Shown here piece after piece: positions 25,701-32,605 of a DNA stretch of 64,000 bases (the first letter of the stretch is position 1; every line of letters begins with the position of its first letter). The position numbers and the translations under genes were made by a program. The notes under the pieces were generated by a model. The model was given only the letters and a program-made list of their open reading frames with translations, was not told the DNA's origin and did not search any database. Origin of the DNA: Auanema rhodensis (lineage: Eukaryota > Nematoda > Chromadorea > Rhabditida > Rhabditidae). Where the stretch lies: positions 12,338,001 through 12,402,000 of the forward strand of contig OZ059899.1 of NCBI GenBank assembly GCA_964057225.1, written 5' to 3'.

Positions 25701-28700
25701 TTTTGTATCTCGCATATGGATTCGTAAGATTCCATAAAATGCTTTTGCAATTCTTCCTGTATAAGAGTGGTTGCATATTGTAGATGATCTTGCGCTATTC
25801 TCTGAGATATATTCTGTTTATATTGTATCTCGTTGTTTACTTTGGAGCCTATATAATGTGCTTGCGCTTGTACTGCTTTCGTTTCAATCTCCAAAGGTGG
25901 TGATGACGTTCTCTGCTTTCTTTGCGATCTTAAAGACATATCTGTGACCGTTGCAAACGTAGTAATAGGCTGTTCTTTGTGAACACCATATATTAATGTA
26001 ACCGTTGTTGGCGCGCGCGTGGATGTTATGGCTTGAGTTGTATCGATCTCTGGCGTTGTTTGAGGGTCCTGGATTAGCTTTGTTACTTCCGTTGTTGTCG
26101 TTATATATTCAGTTTTGTCCGTCAGGCGTCTGGTTGAGTAGGGAGGTGTTCTTTTATCCTCTAGTAGCGGTAGAAAGGTTTGAATGAGAAGATTTCGTGT
26201 ATATTTGTTAGGACTTTTTGTTTGTTGATGGGGCCCAACAGGTATACCAAAATTATTCTCCATATCTCGATATAATTTCTCTATATCTGGCAGGATAATA
26301 GTTGGTACAGGCAGATGTCGAAATCTTTCATCGTCTGCTCTGGCCGCTGTTCGATTGGGTTTTATTGTACGTAGTTTGAGAACTTGGTGATATAGGTCAA
26401 TTGTTTCTTTAATAATCAGTTGTTCCTTTTCGTTATTAGTTGATAATACGGGCCTGATTGGCGGCATGTTTACAAATGCTTTCAAAACTTCTTGTTTTGA
26501 TGGCACCGACATGTTATTTTGAGCGAAAATGGTCGGTGTAAATGCCAACTCGAGCGCTATACTTTCGGTTCGCTCTCGATAACTTCCTTCTTTTGTGAGT
26601 ATTTTTTCGTCAAATTCTTCTGCTGTTAATCTATCGCCTATCTGCTCTAAAAGTTGCAAGGAGGTGAGGTATTTAACGGCTCCTCTTGTGGTAGCTGCCA
26701 GTTCTTTTTGGGCGAAGAATTGAAGCATTGCTTCTTCCGGGTCGTAGAATTCATATATTTTTAAGAATCTTTCTATTGATCTATCCGAAGTAGTGCTTCG
26801 TAGGAAGAATTTGAACTGCTCGGGATGTGCTGAGATCCACTTAACGATAGAATATGTTGGATCTATTGTCCGTCTGGCTCGAATTATAGGAATTATTTGT
26901 GATATCCCAGGGTTACTCATTACTGGACGTAAAAATGGGTATGGGCATATGTTCAATGTTAAAGTTTCGTAGTCTTCTTGTTCTTTTATCCAGCTTTCGT
27001 CCAATTGCAGTGCGCATTGCGCTATAGCCCTTTTTTGACGCTTAGCTGGCAACTTTTTATATTCTCTTTCAATTAAGTTGTGTATATTACTGTCATTTGG
27101 ATATTTTGGAAAAAGTATATAATTGCCCGTGGTTGATTGAAATATAGGTTGCGGAAAACATGATGTAATCTGTTTTGGAATTTGTTTATTGTCGATAACA
27201 AGGGCTGACTGCGTATTGGGAATCAGTATTATGCTGTCTCCAATGATGGCATCATATTCGCTCATGTCTATATAGTTGCATCTCTGTTCGTATGATTGGA
27301 TTTCCCAGATGATCATTGAAGTATTGGATGCGCATTGGCCATGATGTGCAAGACAGCCTTCCGTATTGAGTAATAGATTTGTCAATATGGTGTCGTCTGG
27401 CATCCTGGTCATAACGCCTCTTTCCAAAACCAGTCGTTCTTTTTCTTCGCATTGTTCGTAATTGAATGAGCGCGCTGGAGAGAATGTAGGTTCGGTTGTC
27501 GCGTATGTCAAGCTATCCAATTTAATCAGGTCTTCTGATTTCCATTTACGGTCGCGGACAGCCAGTCTACATTCGTTTTCTGTTGTTGGCTCAATTCGAA
27601 CAATGGAGGAGTTATGATCTCTTAAAAATAGCAAATCCCTGATGCATATTTTATGTATTTCTTTTGAACATCGCCATGAATCCCATTCGTGAGCCGTCTG
27701 GTTTCTTGTATACAGATGTATGTTTGTGCGGAGGACATGTTTGGTAGGTGGTATTGTGCATTTCCTCAGGGGTGGGGGTATAAGGAGGGCTCCACCTGTA
27801 GCTTTAGTGCACATCTGATAAGCATCAGTTATAGTGATTAGTGATAAGATCACTGATAAAGCTACTGCTAGTGTTAAGGGGGATATCAAGGTCAAATTAT
27901 TGACTCTTGAGCCTCTTCCTCTACCTCTATTATTGTTGTTTCCCCTGAAGGGATTATTACCGCGTTGACGGTTATCACTCTCCTGATTACGTGATAAGTT
28001 GTTATTTCTTTGATACCAATTTGGATTTGAGAAATTTCTACCGCGATTACCAAGATTGCGGTTTCTTGCGAAAGAATTTTGCAGATTTTGTGGTTTCTGA
28101 TTATTTGATGAATTTTGATAACTTTGATAATTTTGATAATTTTGGTAGTTTCTATTGTTAAATGATTGATAGCCTCTACCGATTCCTCGCCTTCCGGTGT
28201 CGCGCCTGGGAGGGAATGTTCTATCGATTGCGTTAACCAGTAGCGCCTGAGGGTCGGATACTTGGTTAGCAATTGATTCCTCCCATCTGGCATTATCAAT
28301 TGCCTCGGCAAACGTTTTTGGTTTAGCTCTGATTACCCCCGGGCGTATTGTGTTTTTGAGACCGCGTAGAAAGGTGGATCTAAGGATATGGTCCTTGTGT
28401 GGGTCTGTATGGGAGAAAGCGTTTAAGCTTAGGCTTCGTAAAGTTTGTGCGAATCCATCCACTGATAGCTCGCCTTGGGTGGAATTCTGTAGCGTTATCA
28501 GCGCCGGATCTTGATTATACTCTGGGCATAGCCTAGAGGTAAGTTCTTCGATGAGAGTATTCCACGAGCCAGATGTCTTGATAGTATCGCTAAGCTGTGT
28601 ATAAGCTTCTTCAGCTCGTTCGTTTTTGAGAAGTAATGGTAAGATTGTTAATCTTTCGGGCATAACTAAGCCTAAGGCGTTTGCAAAGGTGTTAAACTTG

Positions 28701-30004
28701 GCCACGAAGTCTCTAAAGTTGCGACTTCCGTCGTATATAGGGCAATATGGGGAGCTTAATGCCTGAGCAATGGTAGATTTACCCGCTCCTGGAAGCCGTG
28801 ATGTTTCGGTCATTTCGGATGAGATGCCCTCAGGGTATGTGATAGGTGATATTATCACTTCGCTCCTTGTTGGATCTTGATGAGTGTGTTCTATTGCCTT
28901 AGGGTTTCTGCTAGAGGAGCCTATTATAGGTGTAGTTGTTGCGAAACGGGCTCTTGGAACCTGGATGACTTTACCAGATGCCTGAGGCGATGTTCTATCA
29001 GTTGATCGTGAGCTAGGGATCGCACTATCTGATCTGTTAAGATTAGGATTATGTGAAGAAAACCGGGGTTTTGCTGTTCCGCTGGGTGTTGTGTTATCGC
29101 CTGGGGATAAGTTTAAAATCTTTATCAGTCGATTTGTTAAAGATCTTTTGTTTTTAAACTTATCAGTTGTTAATGATAAGGGTGAAGCTTCTTGTATGCC
29201 TTCGAGGCTGGCTTCTGCTGACAGAGTTTCTGTTGCGCGCTTACTGGGTGTTTTTGTCTTCCGCTTATTAGGGATATTCTTTTTGATCTTATCAGTGATT
29301 TTTGATAAGGATGAAGGGTTGTCACTAGGTTGGGTGGGTTCTAAAGTTAGCGAATGTGGTTGATTAATAGGCGTGGAAGACGCTTGCGGGCTTTGTGTTA
29401 ACCCGAAGGATGGGGAAGGTGCGTTATCAGTGATAACTGATAAGTTCGACGCGTTTGGGTCTGAGGTTACCGGTGAGGCAGATGCGGTTGTCGGCTTTTT
29501 CTTTTGAATTTTTCGCAAATTTTTATTAGTATCAACTGAGCGTACCTTGGGATTTGTAGTTGGAGTTTGAGTGCTGTCGTCGGCTATGATGAAGTCCGGG
29601 TCTTCGTCGGTGTCGTCAGAAGGTGAATATGTACCTTCTCGGGGAGTATAGAACTTGTCGACTTGCGGCTTCGGCTTCTCGTCTGGTTGGTGCGGTTCTT
29701 CTATTTGAACACTGAGAAGTCGGGTGCGGCTTCGGGTACGACTTGCGACAGTAGCGTCACTGTTGGTATCGGACGGGTAAAGGGCTGGGAAAGCCGATGA
29801 GAATCTTTTGGCCACCTTTGTAGGACTTTTGGTTTGGAAAAACCGAGAATGGTGAGCTACGTGTGGGATGTTGATGTAAGGTGCGTAAGATTCTTTTAGA
29901 TGTGTGTTGGGAGAGAGAGAGATTCGGGAGCAATAGGATAGTCGTGCTTCGCTGGGCGATGCGGAGGGTAAATGAGAGGGAGTTTTCCAAATCGTGGCCA
30001 CCAA
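22742..30004 (-). CDS. Gag-Env-PR-RT-(RNase H) polyprotein of element A, truncated
   Basis: The frame is open for 2420 codons. The first codon of the listed span is TTG; the first in-frame ATG is codon 398. Residues 1-397 are Ser/Thr/Pro-rich. Residues about 400-590 look like a Ty3-type capsid. Residues 600-700 are Asn/Gly/Arg-rich (RGRGRG) and lack a CCHC knuckle. Residues 701-1740 are Env-like (separate entry). Protease is around 1745-1850 with LWDSGSSVSYV (D1762) and LIGMDF. RT spans about 2040-2260 with FVTDFRALN, FDLVSGFFQI, MPMGLCGAP and YLDD at 2202-2205. RNase H starts near 2330 (D2351, then EIEAL) but breaks off after FRTYILG, losing the later catalytic Asp region. Placing Env between Gag and protease is unusual; retroviruses normally put env after pol. 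Confidence 0.9.
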   Translation of the reverse strand: MVATIWKTPSHLPSASPSEARLSYCSRISLSPNTHLKESYAPYINIPHVAHHSRFFQTKSPTKVAKRFSSAFPALYPSDTNSDATVASRTRSRTRLLSVQIEEPHQPDEKPKPQVDKFYTPREGTYSPSDDTDEDPDFIIADDSTQTPTTNPKVRSVDTNKNLRKIQKKKPTTASASPVTSDPNASNLSVITDNAPSPSFGLTQSPQASSTPINQPHSLTLEPTQPSDNPSSLSKITDKIKKNIPNKRKTKTPSKRATETLSAEASLEGIQEASPLSLTTDKFKNKRSLTNRLIKILNLSPGDNTTPSGTAKPRFSSHNPNLNRSDSAIPSSRSTDRTSPQASGKVIQVPRARFATTTPIIGSSSRNPKAIEHTHQDPTRSEVIISPITYPEGISSEMTETSRLPGAGKSTIAQALSSPYCPIYDGSRNFRDFVAKFNTFANALGLVMPERLTILPLLLKNERAEEAYTQLSDTIKTSGSWNTLIEELTSRLCPEYNQDPALITLQNSTQGELSVDGFAQTLRSLSLNAFSHTDPHKDHILRSTFLRGLKNTIRPGVIRAKPKTFAEAIDNARWEESIANQVSDPQALLVNAIDRTFPPRRDTGRRGIGRGYQSFNNRNYQNYQNYQSYQNSSNNQKPQNLQNSFARNRNLGNRGRNFSNPNWYQRNNNLSRNQESDNRQRGNNPFRGNNNNRGRGRGSRVNNLTLISPLTLAVALSVILSLITITDAYQMCTKATGGALLIPPPLRKCTIPPTKHVLRTNIHLYTRNQTAHEWDSWRCSKEIHKICIRDLLFLRDHNSSIVRIEPTTENECRLAVRDRKWKSEDLIKLDSLTYATTEPTFSPARSFNYEQCEEKERLVLERGVMTRMPDDTILTNLLLNTEGCLAHHGQCASNTSMIIWEIQSYEQRCNYIDMSEYDAIIGDSIILIPNTQSALVIDNKQIPKQITSCFPQPIFQSTTGNYILFPKYPNDSNIHNLIEREYKKLPAKRQKRAIAQCALQLDESWIKEQEDYETLTLNICPYPFLRPVMSNPGISQIIPIIRARRTIDPTYSIVKWISAHPEQFKFFLRSTTSDRSIERFLKIYEFYDPEEAMLQFFAQKELAATTRGAVKYLTSLQLLEQIGDRLTAEEFDEKILTKEGSYRERTESIALELAFTPTIFAQNNMSVPSKQEVLKAFVNMPPIRPVLSTNNEKEQLIIKETIDLYHQVLKLRTIKPNRTAARADDERFRHLPVPTIILPDIEKLYRDMENNFGIPVGPHQQTKSPNKYTRNLLIQTFLPLLEDKRTPPYSTRRLTDKTEYITTTTEVTKLIQDPQTTPEIDTTQAITSTRAPTTVTLIYGVHKEQPITTFATVTDMSLRSQRKQRTSSPPLEIETKAVQAQAHYIGSKVNNEIQYKQNISQRIAQDHLQYATTLIQEELQKHFMESYESICEIQNRYLELWRSILQIEPTIAMRTILGREDIAARFVGSEIVHVHICLPIEPKTVHHSHKINETCYLETPVTTEDNKLYFAAPGSRDLLSYGKEIDCEHVPTDIYEKNGEWMNINGSVEVNPITLFDGAHQHKVTPLKFTGAHLYTNLSSRVYSMTTAIAYGASLASIRQNHVLNTIHNDPKITSAFILLKKGSDYISKATEFTTTAGNSIKQFLMGTIERTLILIGSTVLIIAAIIITIFAGKFYFFKAMPLPVMHIQRADNEPPGYEETLELVSRPDQPMPENIMKQYYPALVTFIPLAIPFIAFIKSKETKLPLIYISVEDKLILALWDSGSSVSYVRLSTLKYLNMAQHVKKRRLVAMAANKTTFTLYGKINLNIEIAGYEIEHTFLVSNDCDCPAPALIGMDFMSTLDSENIDVSLKPSKKMLEIGNYALPLIEQDAIKQTAITVNIINLKKRIIQPDEESTIPIKADRPLKSNEVVILGDNGNALASSYPTAFRETSGVYVVFRNNTDKTLAMEANSVIGQATIGEVPSWQTIQEDPMQPYIPPEADWENKLPHFPRNFMNDLNLDKADLNNEDKHELTNIVKNHREAFLNEDRKIGLFKGPIEHTIPLRSDMDMPRSRITRIPLGKQEEVEKQVKEMLEQGIIEPSTSLFNSPAVLVKKKDETYRFVTDFRALNSVTRKQTYVIPSISDIVDMAAGAQFFSNFDLVSGFFQISLRKSDRPLTAFTTTSGTYQYKRMPMGLCGAPHTFQTAVRYLQSKCSCKLFVYLDDLLIISDTRKQHLEDIDELLYAVESLGMKIKLKKCAFAQPEVKFLGLIIGREGIKPDPQKVAAIQEYPAPKNATGVRAFLGMVGFFRKFIKDFASIASPLYDLTKTDTEFAWEKQHQEAVDRLKRSLTQAPVLSPPKSDRLFIIESDGSNIAVGAVLLQPEDPTQPLKHLHPIAFASRKLVKAERNYAPIEIEALGLVYALNQFRTYILGTQNRSE
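24785..27904 (-). other. Env-like glycoprotein region inside element A polyprotein
   Basis: Residues about 701-1740 of the polyprotein. A hydrophobic signal-like run (ISPLTLAVALSVILSLITI, near 707-725) follows the Gag tail. A long Cys-containing ectodomain has N-glycosylation sequons (for example NQT 769, NSS 798, NTS 894, NGS 1545). Dibasic cleavage-like sites occur at 989-992 (RQKR), 1042-1045 (RARR) and near 1361-1365. A strong membrane span lies at about 1651-1671 with a tail containing PPGY (1695-1698), a late-domain-like motif. Another hydrophobic stretch is at about 1721-1737, just before protease. I do not recognise the glycoprotein family. Signal peptidase and furin could release it from the polyprotein, but that is inference. 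Confidence 0.7.
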
Positions 30005-30227
30005 TCTGACTCCGCCTATCTACCGTAAGCTTATTATAGTTAATGATGTTTATCTCTTCTCAAAAACTATTTTTATCCGCTCTTGCACTTTCCTCTAAAT
30101 TTGTTTTCTTACTGCTCTAGAATCTTCAAAAAAAAACTTTATTCATGTCGTCCCCTTTGTACTTTTGCGGCCTTTGGACATTTATTTTAAGGTTAGAAAC
30201 AAAAGAAAAGAAAAGAAAGAAAAAAAA
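30005..30227 (-). other. leader of element A next to Gag; possible splice acceptor
   Basis: The Gag frame opens just after ACGGTAG at about 30021-30027 (- strand). Element B has a very similar string, ACGGTAGTAGGCGG, at 38368-38381. No in-frame ATG follows for nearly 400 codons. The conserved TAG|ATAGGCGG could be a 3' splice site that joins an upstream ATG exon, but this is inference. Confidence 0.35.
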
Positions 30228-30772
30228 ATGGATTTCCAACGTTATAATCCCACTGGCATGACTTATGTCCTGTGGAAATTATACGAATCCATCGTTGAAT
30301 ACGATGGAGAAGGAGTTTTGGCTTATAGGCCACATCCTGATATAATTTTGATGGTTTGTGTATCTCCATTTTATGTTTGATTATTTGATTACTTTAGTTT
30401 ATCGAAGATCTCCAAATGTATTATTTGGGGCAGGGCCATATAAACTTTGCCACCTTCTTAGATGTAGCTCCCGAAGTGGAGCTTGTTGGTCGAAGGTGCT
30501 TAGTTGATCTATGCGCTCATGTATATAATGATAGGGCCGGTTTATTAACCGCACGTCCTTGGGCCTGGTACCAGGAAAAGAGTCATTTTTATTATTATTT
30601 ATTATATAGATTATTGTTTAAAATCTATATTGTTTATGATGACTCATTATTTGGTTTGGAACTTAGGGTTTCGCGAGGTTTAGAATATAGTGAAGATTTA
30701 AATGCGAGCGAAACTCCTATGTTTTTTGCCTCTGAGTTTCGAACTCGGTTGCAAATCAAATATGGGTATTGA
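30228..30772 (+). CDS. spliced antisense accessory gene in element A leader, 166 aa
   Basis: I do not recognise this protein. The model has exon 1 30228-30353 (42 codons), an intron of 44 nt (GTTTGT...CTTTAG, 30354-30397) and exon 2 30398-30772. Both junctions are phase 0, and the intron length matches the host GT49 introns. The start AAAAAAAATGG has a good A-rich context. AATAAA sits at 30776-30781, 3 nt after the stop, followed by GT-rich sequence. The product has no signal peptide; it is rich in aromatic residues (HFYYYLLYRLLFKIYIVYDD) and could be globular. It runs opposite to the element's own genes. Element B lacks about 650 bp here, so this looks like a gained (or lost) cassette. A chance ORF pair is possible but less likely given matching phase, signals and length. 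Confidence 0.6.
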
Positions 30773-30775
30773 CTG

Positions 30776-30781
30776 AATAAA
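30776..30781 (+). terminator. poly(A) signal AATAAA of the antisense gene
   Basis: AATAAA begins 4 nt past the stop codon and is followed by GTTTGTACTCTGTGTTTTT, a GU-rich downstream element. Overlap with the coding end is typical of compact genes. Confidence 0.6.
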
Positions 30782-31746
30782 GTTTGTACTCTGTGTTTTT
30801 ATTTTTGTGCACTTTGCTCTGTTTTCGTCAAGAAAACGGACTTATGTTTTCAATCTTTTCCTCATTCCTTTTCCCTTAAATAGCATGTTTTGCTCAAAAT
30901 GTTTTCGACATTGTGCATGCTAATGAGGTTTGAGGAGAGTTATTGAAAAGGCTGTCCTTTTTCTTGATCAAAATAAGCAAAAGTGCGTTTTCCTAAGCTA
31001 ATTTCTTTTTAAAAATGAGAAAAATACGTCTATTTTTAAACATTTCCCATTTACTTAGGATTACTGTAGGAGATAAGGGGTATCTTATGAGTTGAAACAA
31101 CGAAATGATTTGAGGAAGGTGACATAATCTACGGGGATAAAATCCGTAGCAGTTATGCTTCCGCCAACTTGACCTGACTGTCAAATAAGAGCTGAGAAGT
31201 CTTATTGCAGATTTACCAGGCTTTTTCGGACTAGTGTGGTCTCTTTTTATATTCAATTTATGTAACCGTTTTTGGTTTCCCGCAAAATAATATGTAAAAT
31301 GATCTTTTACGTCTGAATATAATAATTTTTCAAAATTCTAGTCCTGACCACAAATATACAAACTATAAACAATTGCGCGCGTCTTATAAATTTTTGTTCC
31401 AATTATCAAACTTCTCTATGCCCAAAAAAAAAATGTGAACAATTATAATTTCTCGTTTGGCGAAATTGTCCTCTATTTCAATCCAAACGTCCTCAAAATG
31501 GCATGAGAAGCGGTACAAGATACGATAAAGAAAAGGGTGGACATTCAGACGGTTTTTAAATTGAGGACGGCGGGCAAAAATTTTATTGGTCCTATCTCGC
31601 ATTTAAGCGAGATCCCTTGTATCTGTACCTTAAAACAAATTGGCGCCTTCATTTTGTTGTTTCAAGTGGAGGAATTTATAATTTAGAATGCAAAAATGGA
31701 CTTTTACAATAAAAAAAATTTTTTTTTTTTTTTTTCCAAAAGATGA
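30782..31746 (-). other. 5' leader of element A, partly conserved with element B
   Basis: There is no convincing gene. Between about 31085 and 31190 the - strand matches element B 37865-37945 (shared ATGTCACCTTCCTCA and CAGGTC-GTTGGC), although B is otherwise diverged. Conservation in a non-coding leader suggests an RNA function such as packaging or splicing. Two minus-strand ORFs of 72 and 87 aa are not conserved in B as protein. Confidence 0.55.
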
Positions 31747-31765
31747 GTTCGAGGTGGAACCTCCA
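31747..31765 (-). other. primer binding site of element A (tRNA-Gln type)
   Basis: Directly after the 5' LTR the - strand reads TGGAGGTTCCACCTCGAAC. The first 13 nt are complementary to the CCA end and acceptor strand TGGAACC with discriminator T that is typical of eukaryotic tRNA-Gln. Element B has the identical 19 nt. Confidence 0.75.
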
Positions 31766-32110
31766 CGTTCCGTTATGCTCCTGCGTCGATAATATAAACC
31801 ATTGTAGTTTATACTATGACGCGCATAGTATTCCTTGGTGTAGCGGTAAGGAATAAAGAGCATAAGGTCAATCATAAGATAAAAGAGAGAAAGATTTATT
31901 GGCATGAAACTACAACAATAATATACAAAGATAAAGATACAATACAATAAGATAAATATAAGTATAAAGACTAAACTACAAGCCGTCCATGAGCTTGCTA
32001 AGAGGCGAACTCCCGACCAAGGGAACGAGGGAAGGCGGAGCCATTCCTCGGTCCTCTGGTCGTCTGGCTCTAACCCTTCAGCTACATATATGGGGAGTCC
32101 GAATGGAACG
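31766..32110 (-). repeat. 5' LTR of element A
   Basis: Identical copy of 20247-20591; on the - strand this is the promoter-bearing LTR. The right flank TTTTATTATATAAA resumes a tRNA spacer, so the element sits cleanly in one array unit. Confidence 0.95.
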
Positions 32111-32189
32111 TTTTATTATATAAAATATTTTGATATCTACGAAGGGTCGACAAGAACCATTTGAGCATCAAGAGTTTCAACAGACAACA

Positions 32190-32271
32190 GGTGAGATGGC
32201 CGAGCGGTCTAAGGCGCTGGTTTAAGGCACCAGTCTCTTCGGAGGCGTGGGTTCGAATCCCACTCTCATCA
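32190..32271 (+). tRNA. tRNA-Leu(AAG), first copy of block 2
   Basis: Consensus copy with intact boxes and a CCTTTTATT trailer. It lies 80 bp past the end of element A, within a normal spacer. Confidence 0.95.
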
Positions 32272-32523
32272 GAATCCTTTTATTATAAAAAACATTTTGT
32301 TATATACGAAGTGTCGACAAGAACCATTTGAGCATCAAGAGTTTCAACAGACAACAGGTGAGATGGCCGAGCGGTCTAAGGCGCTGGTTTAAGGCACCAG
32401 TCTCTTCGGAGGCGTGGGTTCGAATCCCACTCTCATCAGAATCCTTTTATTGTATAAAACATTTTGATATATACGAAGGGTCGACAAGAACCATTTGAAC
32501 ATCAAGAGTTTCAACTGACAACA

Positions 32524-32605
32524 GGTGAGATGGCCGAGCGGTCTAAATCGCTGGTTTAAGGCACCAGTCTCTTCGGAGGCGTGGGTTCGAATCCCACTCT
32601 CATCA
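32524..32605 (+). tRNA. tRNA-Leu(AAG), D-arm variant TAAATCG
   Basis: The 3' D-stem reads ATC rather than GGC; pairing with GCC is mostly lost. The next copy (32691) has the same change, so one unit was duplicated onto its neighbour or converted. Confidence 0.85.

Larger units (their letters stand above)
20247..32110 (-). mobile_element. element A: Ty3/gypsy LTR retroelement with internal Env-like region
   Basis: The element is 11864 bp with two 345-bp LTRs that read identical, and a TTTT target duplication (20243-20246 and 32111-32114). On the - strand the order is 5' LTR, tRNA-Gln-type primer site, a 1.7-kb leader holding an antisense gene, Gag - Env-like - PR - RT - partial RNase H, a deletion, integrase, 3' UTR, polypurine tract, 3' LTR. 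The single-frame layout and the RT/IN type resemble C. elegans Cer1 as I recall it, a relation I cannot test here. LTR ends are CGTTCC...GGAACG rather than TG...CA. Identical LTRs mean recent insertion, yet the RNase H deletion makes it non-autonomous. Confidence 0.93.

Noticed and set aside
28775..28800. Walker A-like LPGAGKST in element A Gag, just after the first ATG
   Set aside because: The first Gly of GxxxxGK(S/T) is missing and no Walker B or NTPase fold follows; probably chance.
31384..31602. 72-aa minus-strand ORF in the element A leader as a 5' accessory gene
   Set aside because: The matching region of element B has no equivalent reading frame; leader similarity is at nucleotide level only.
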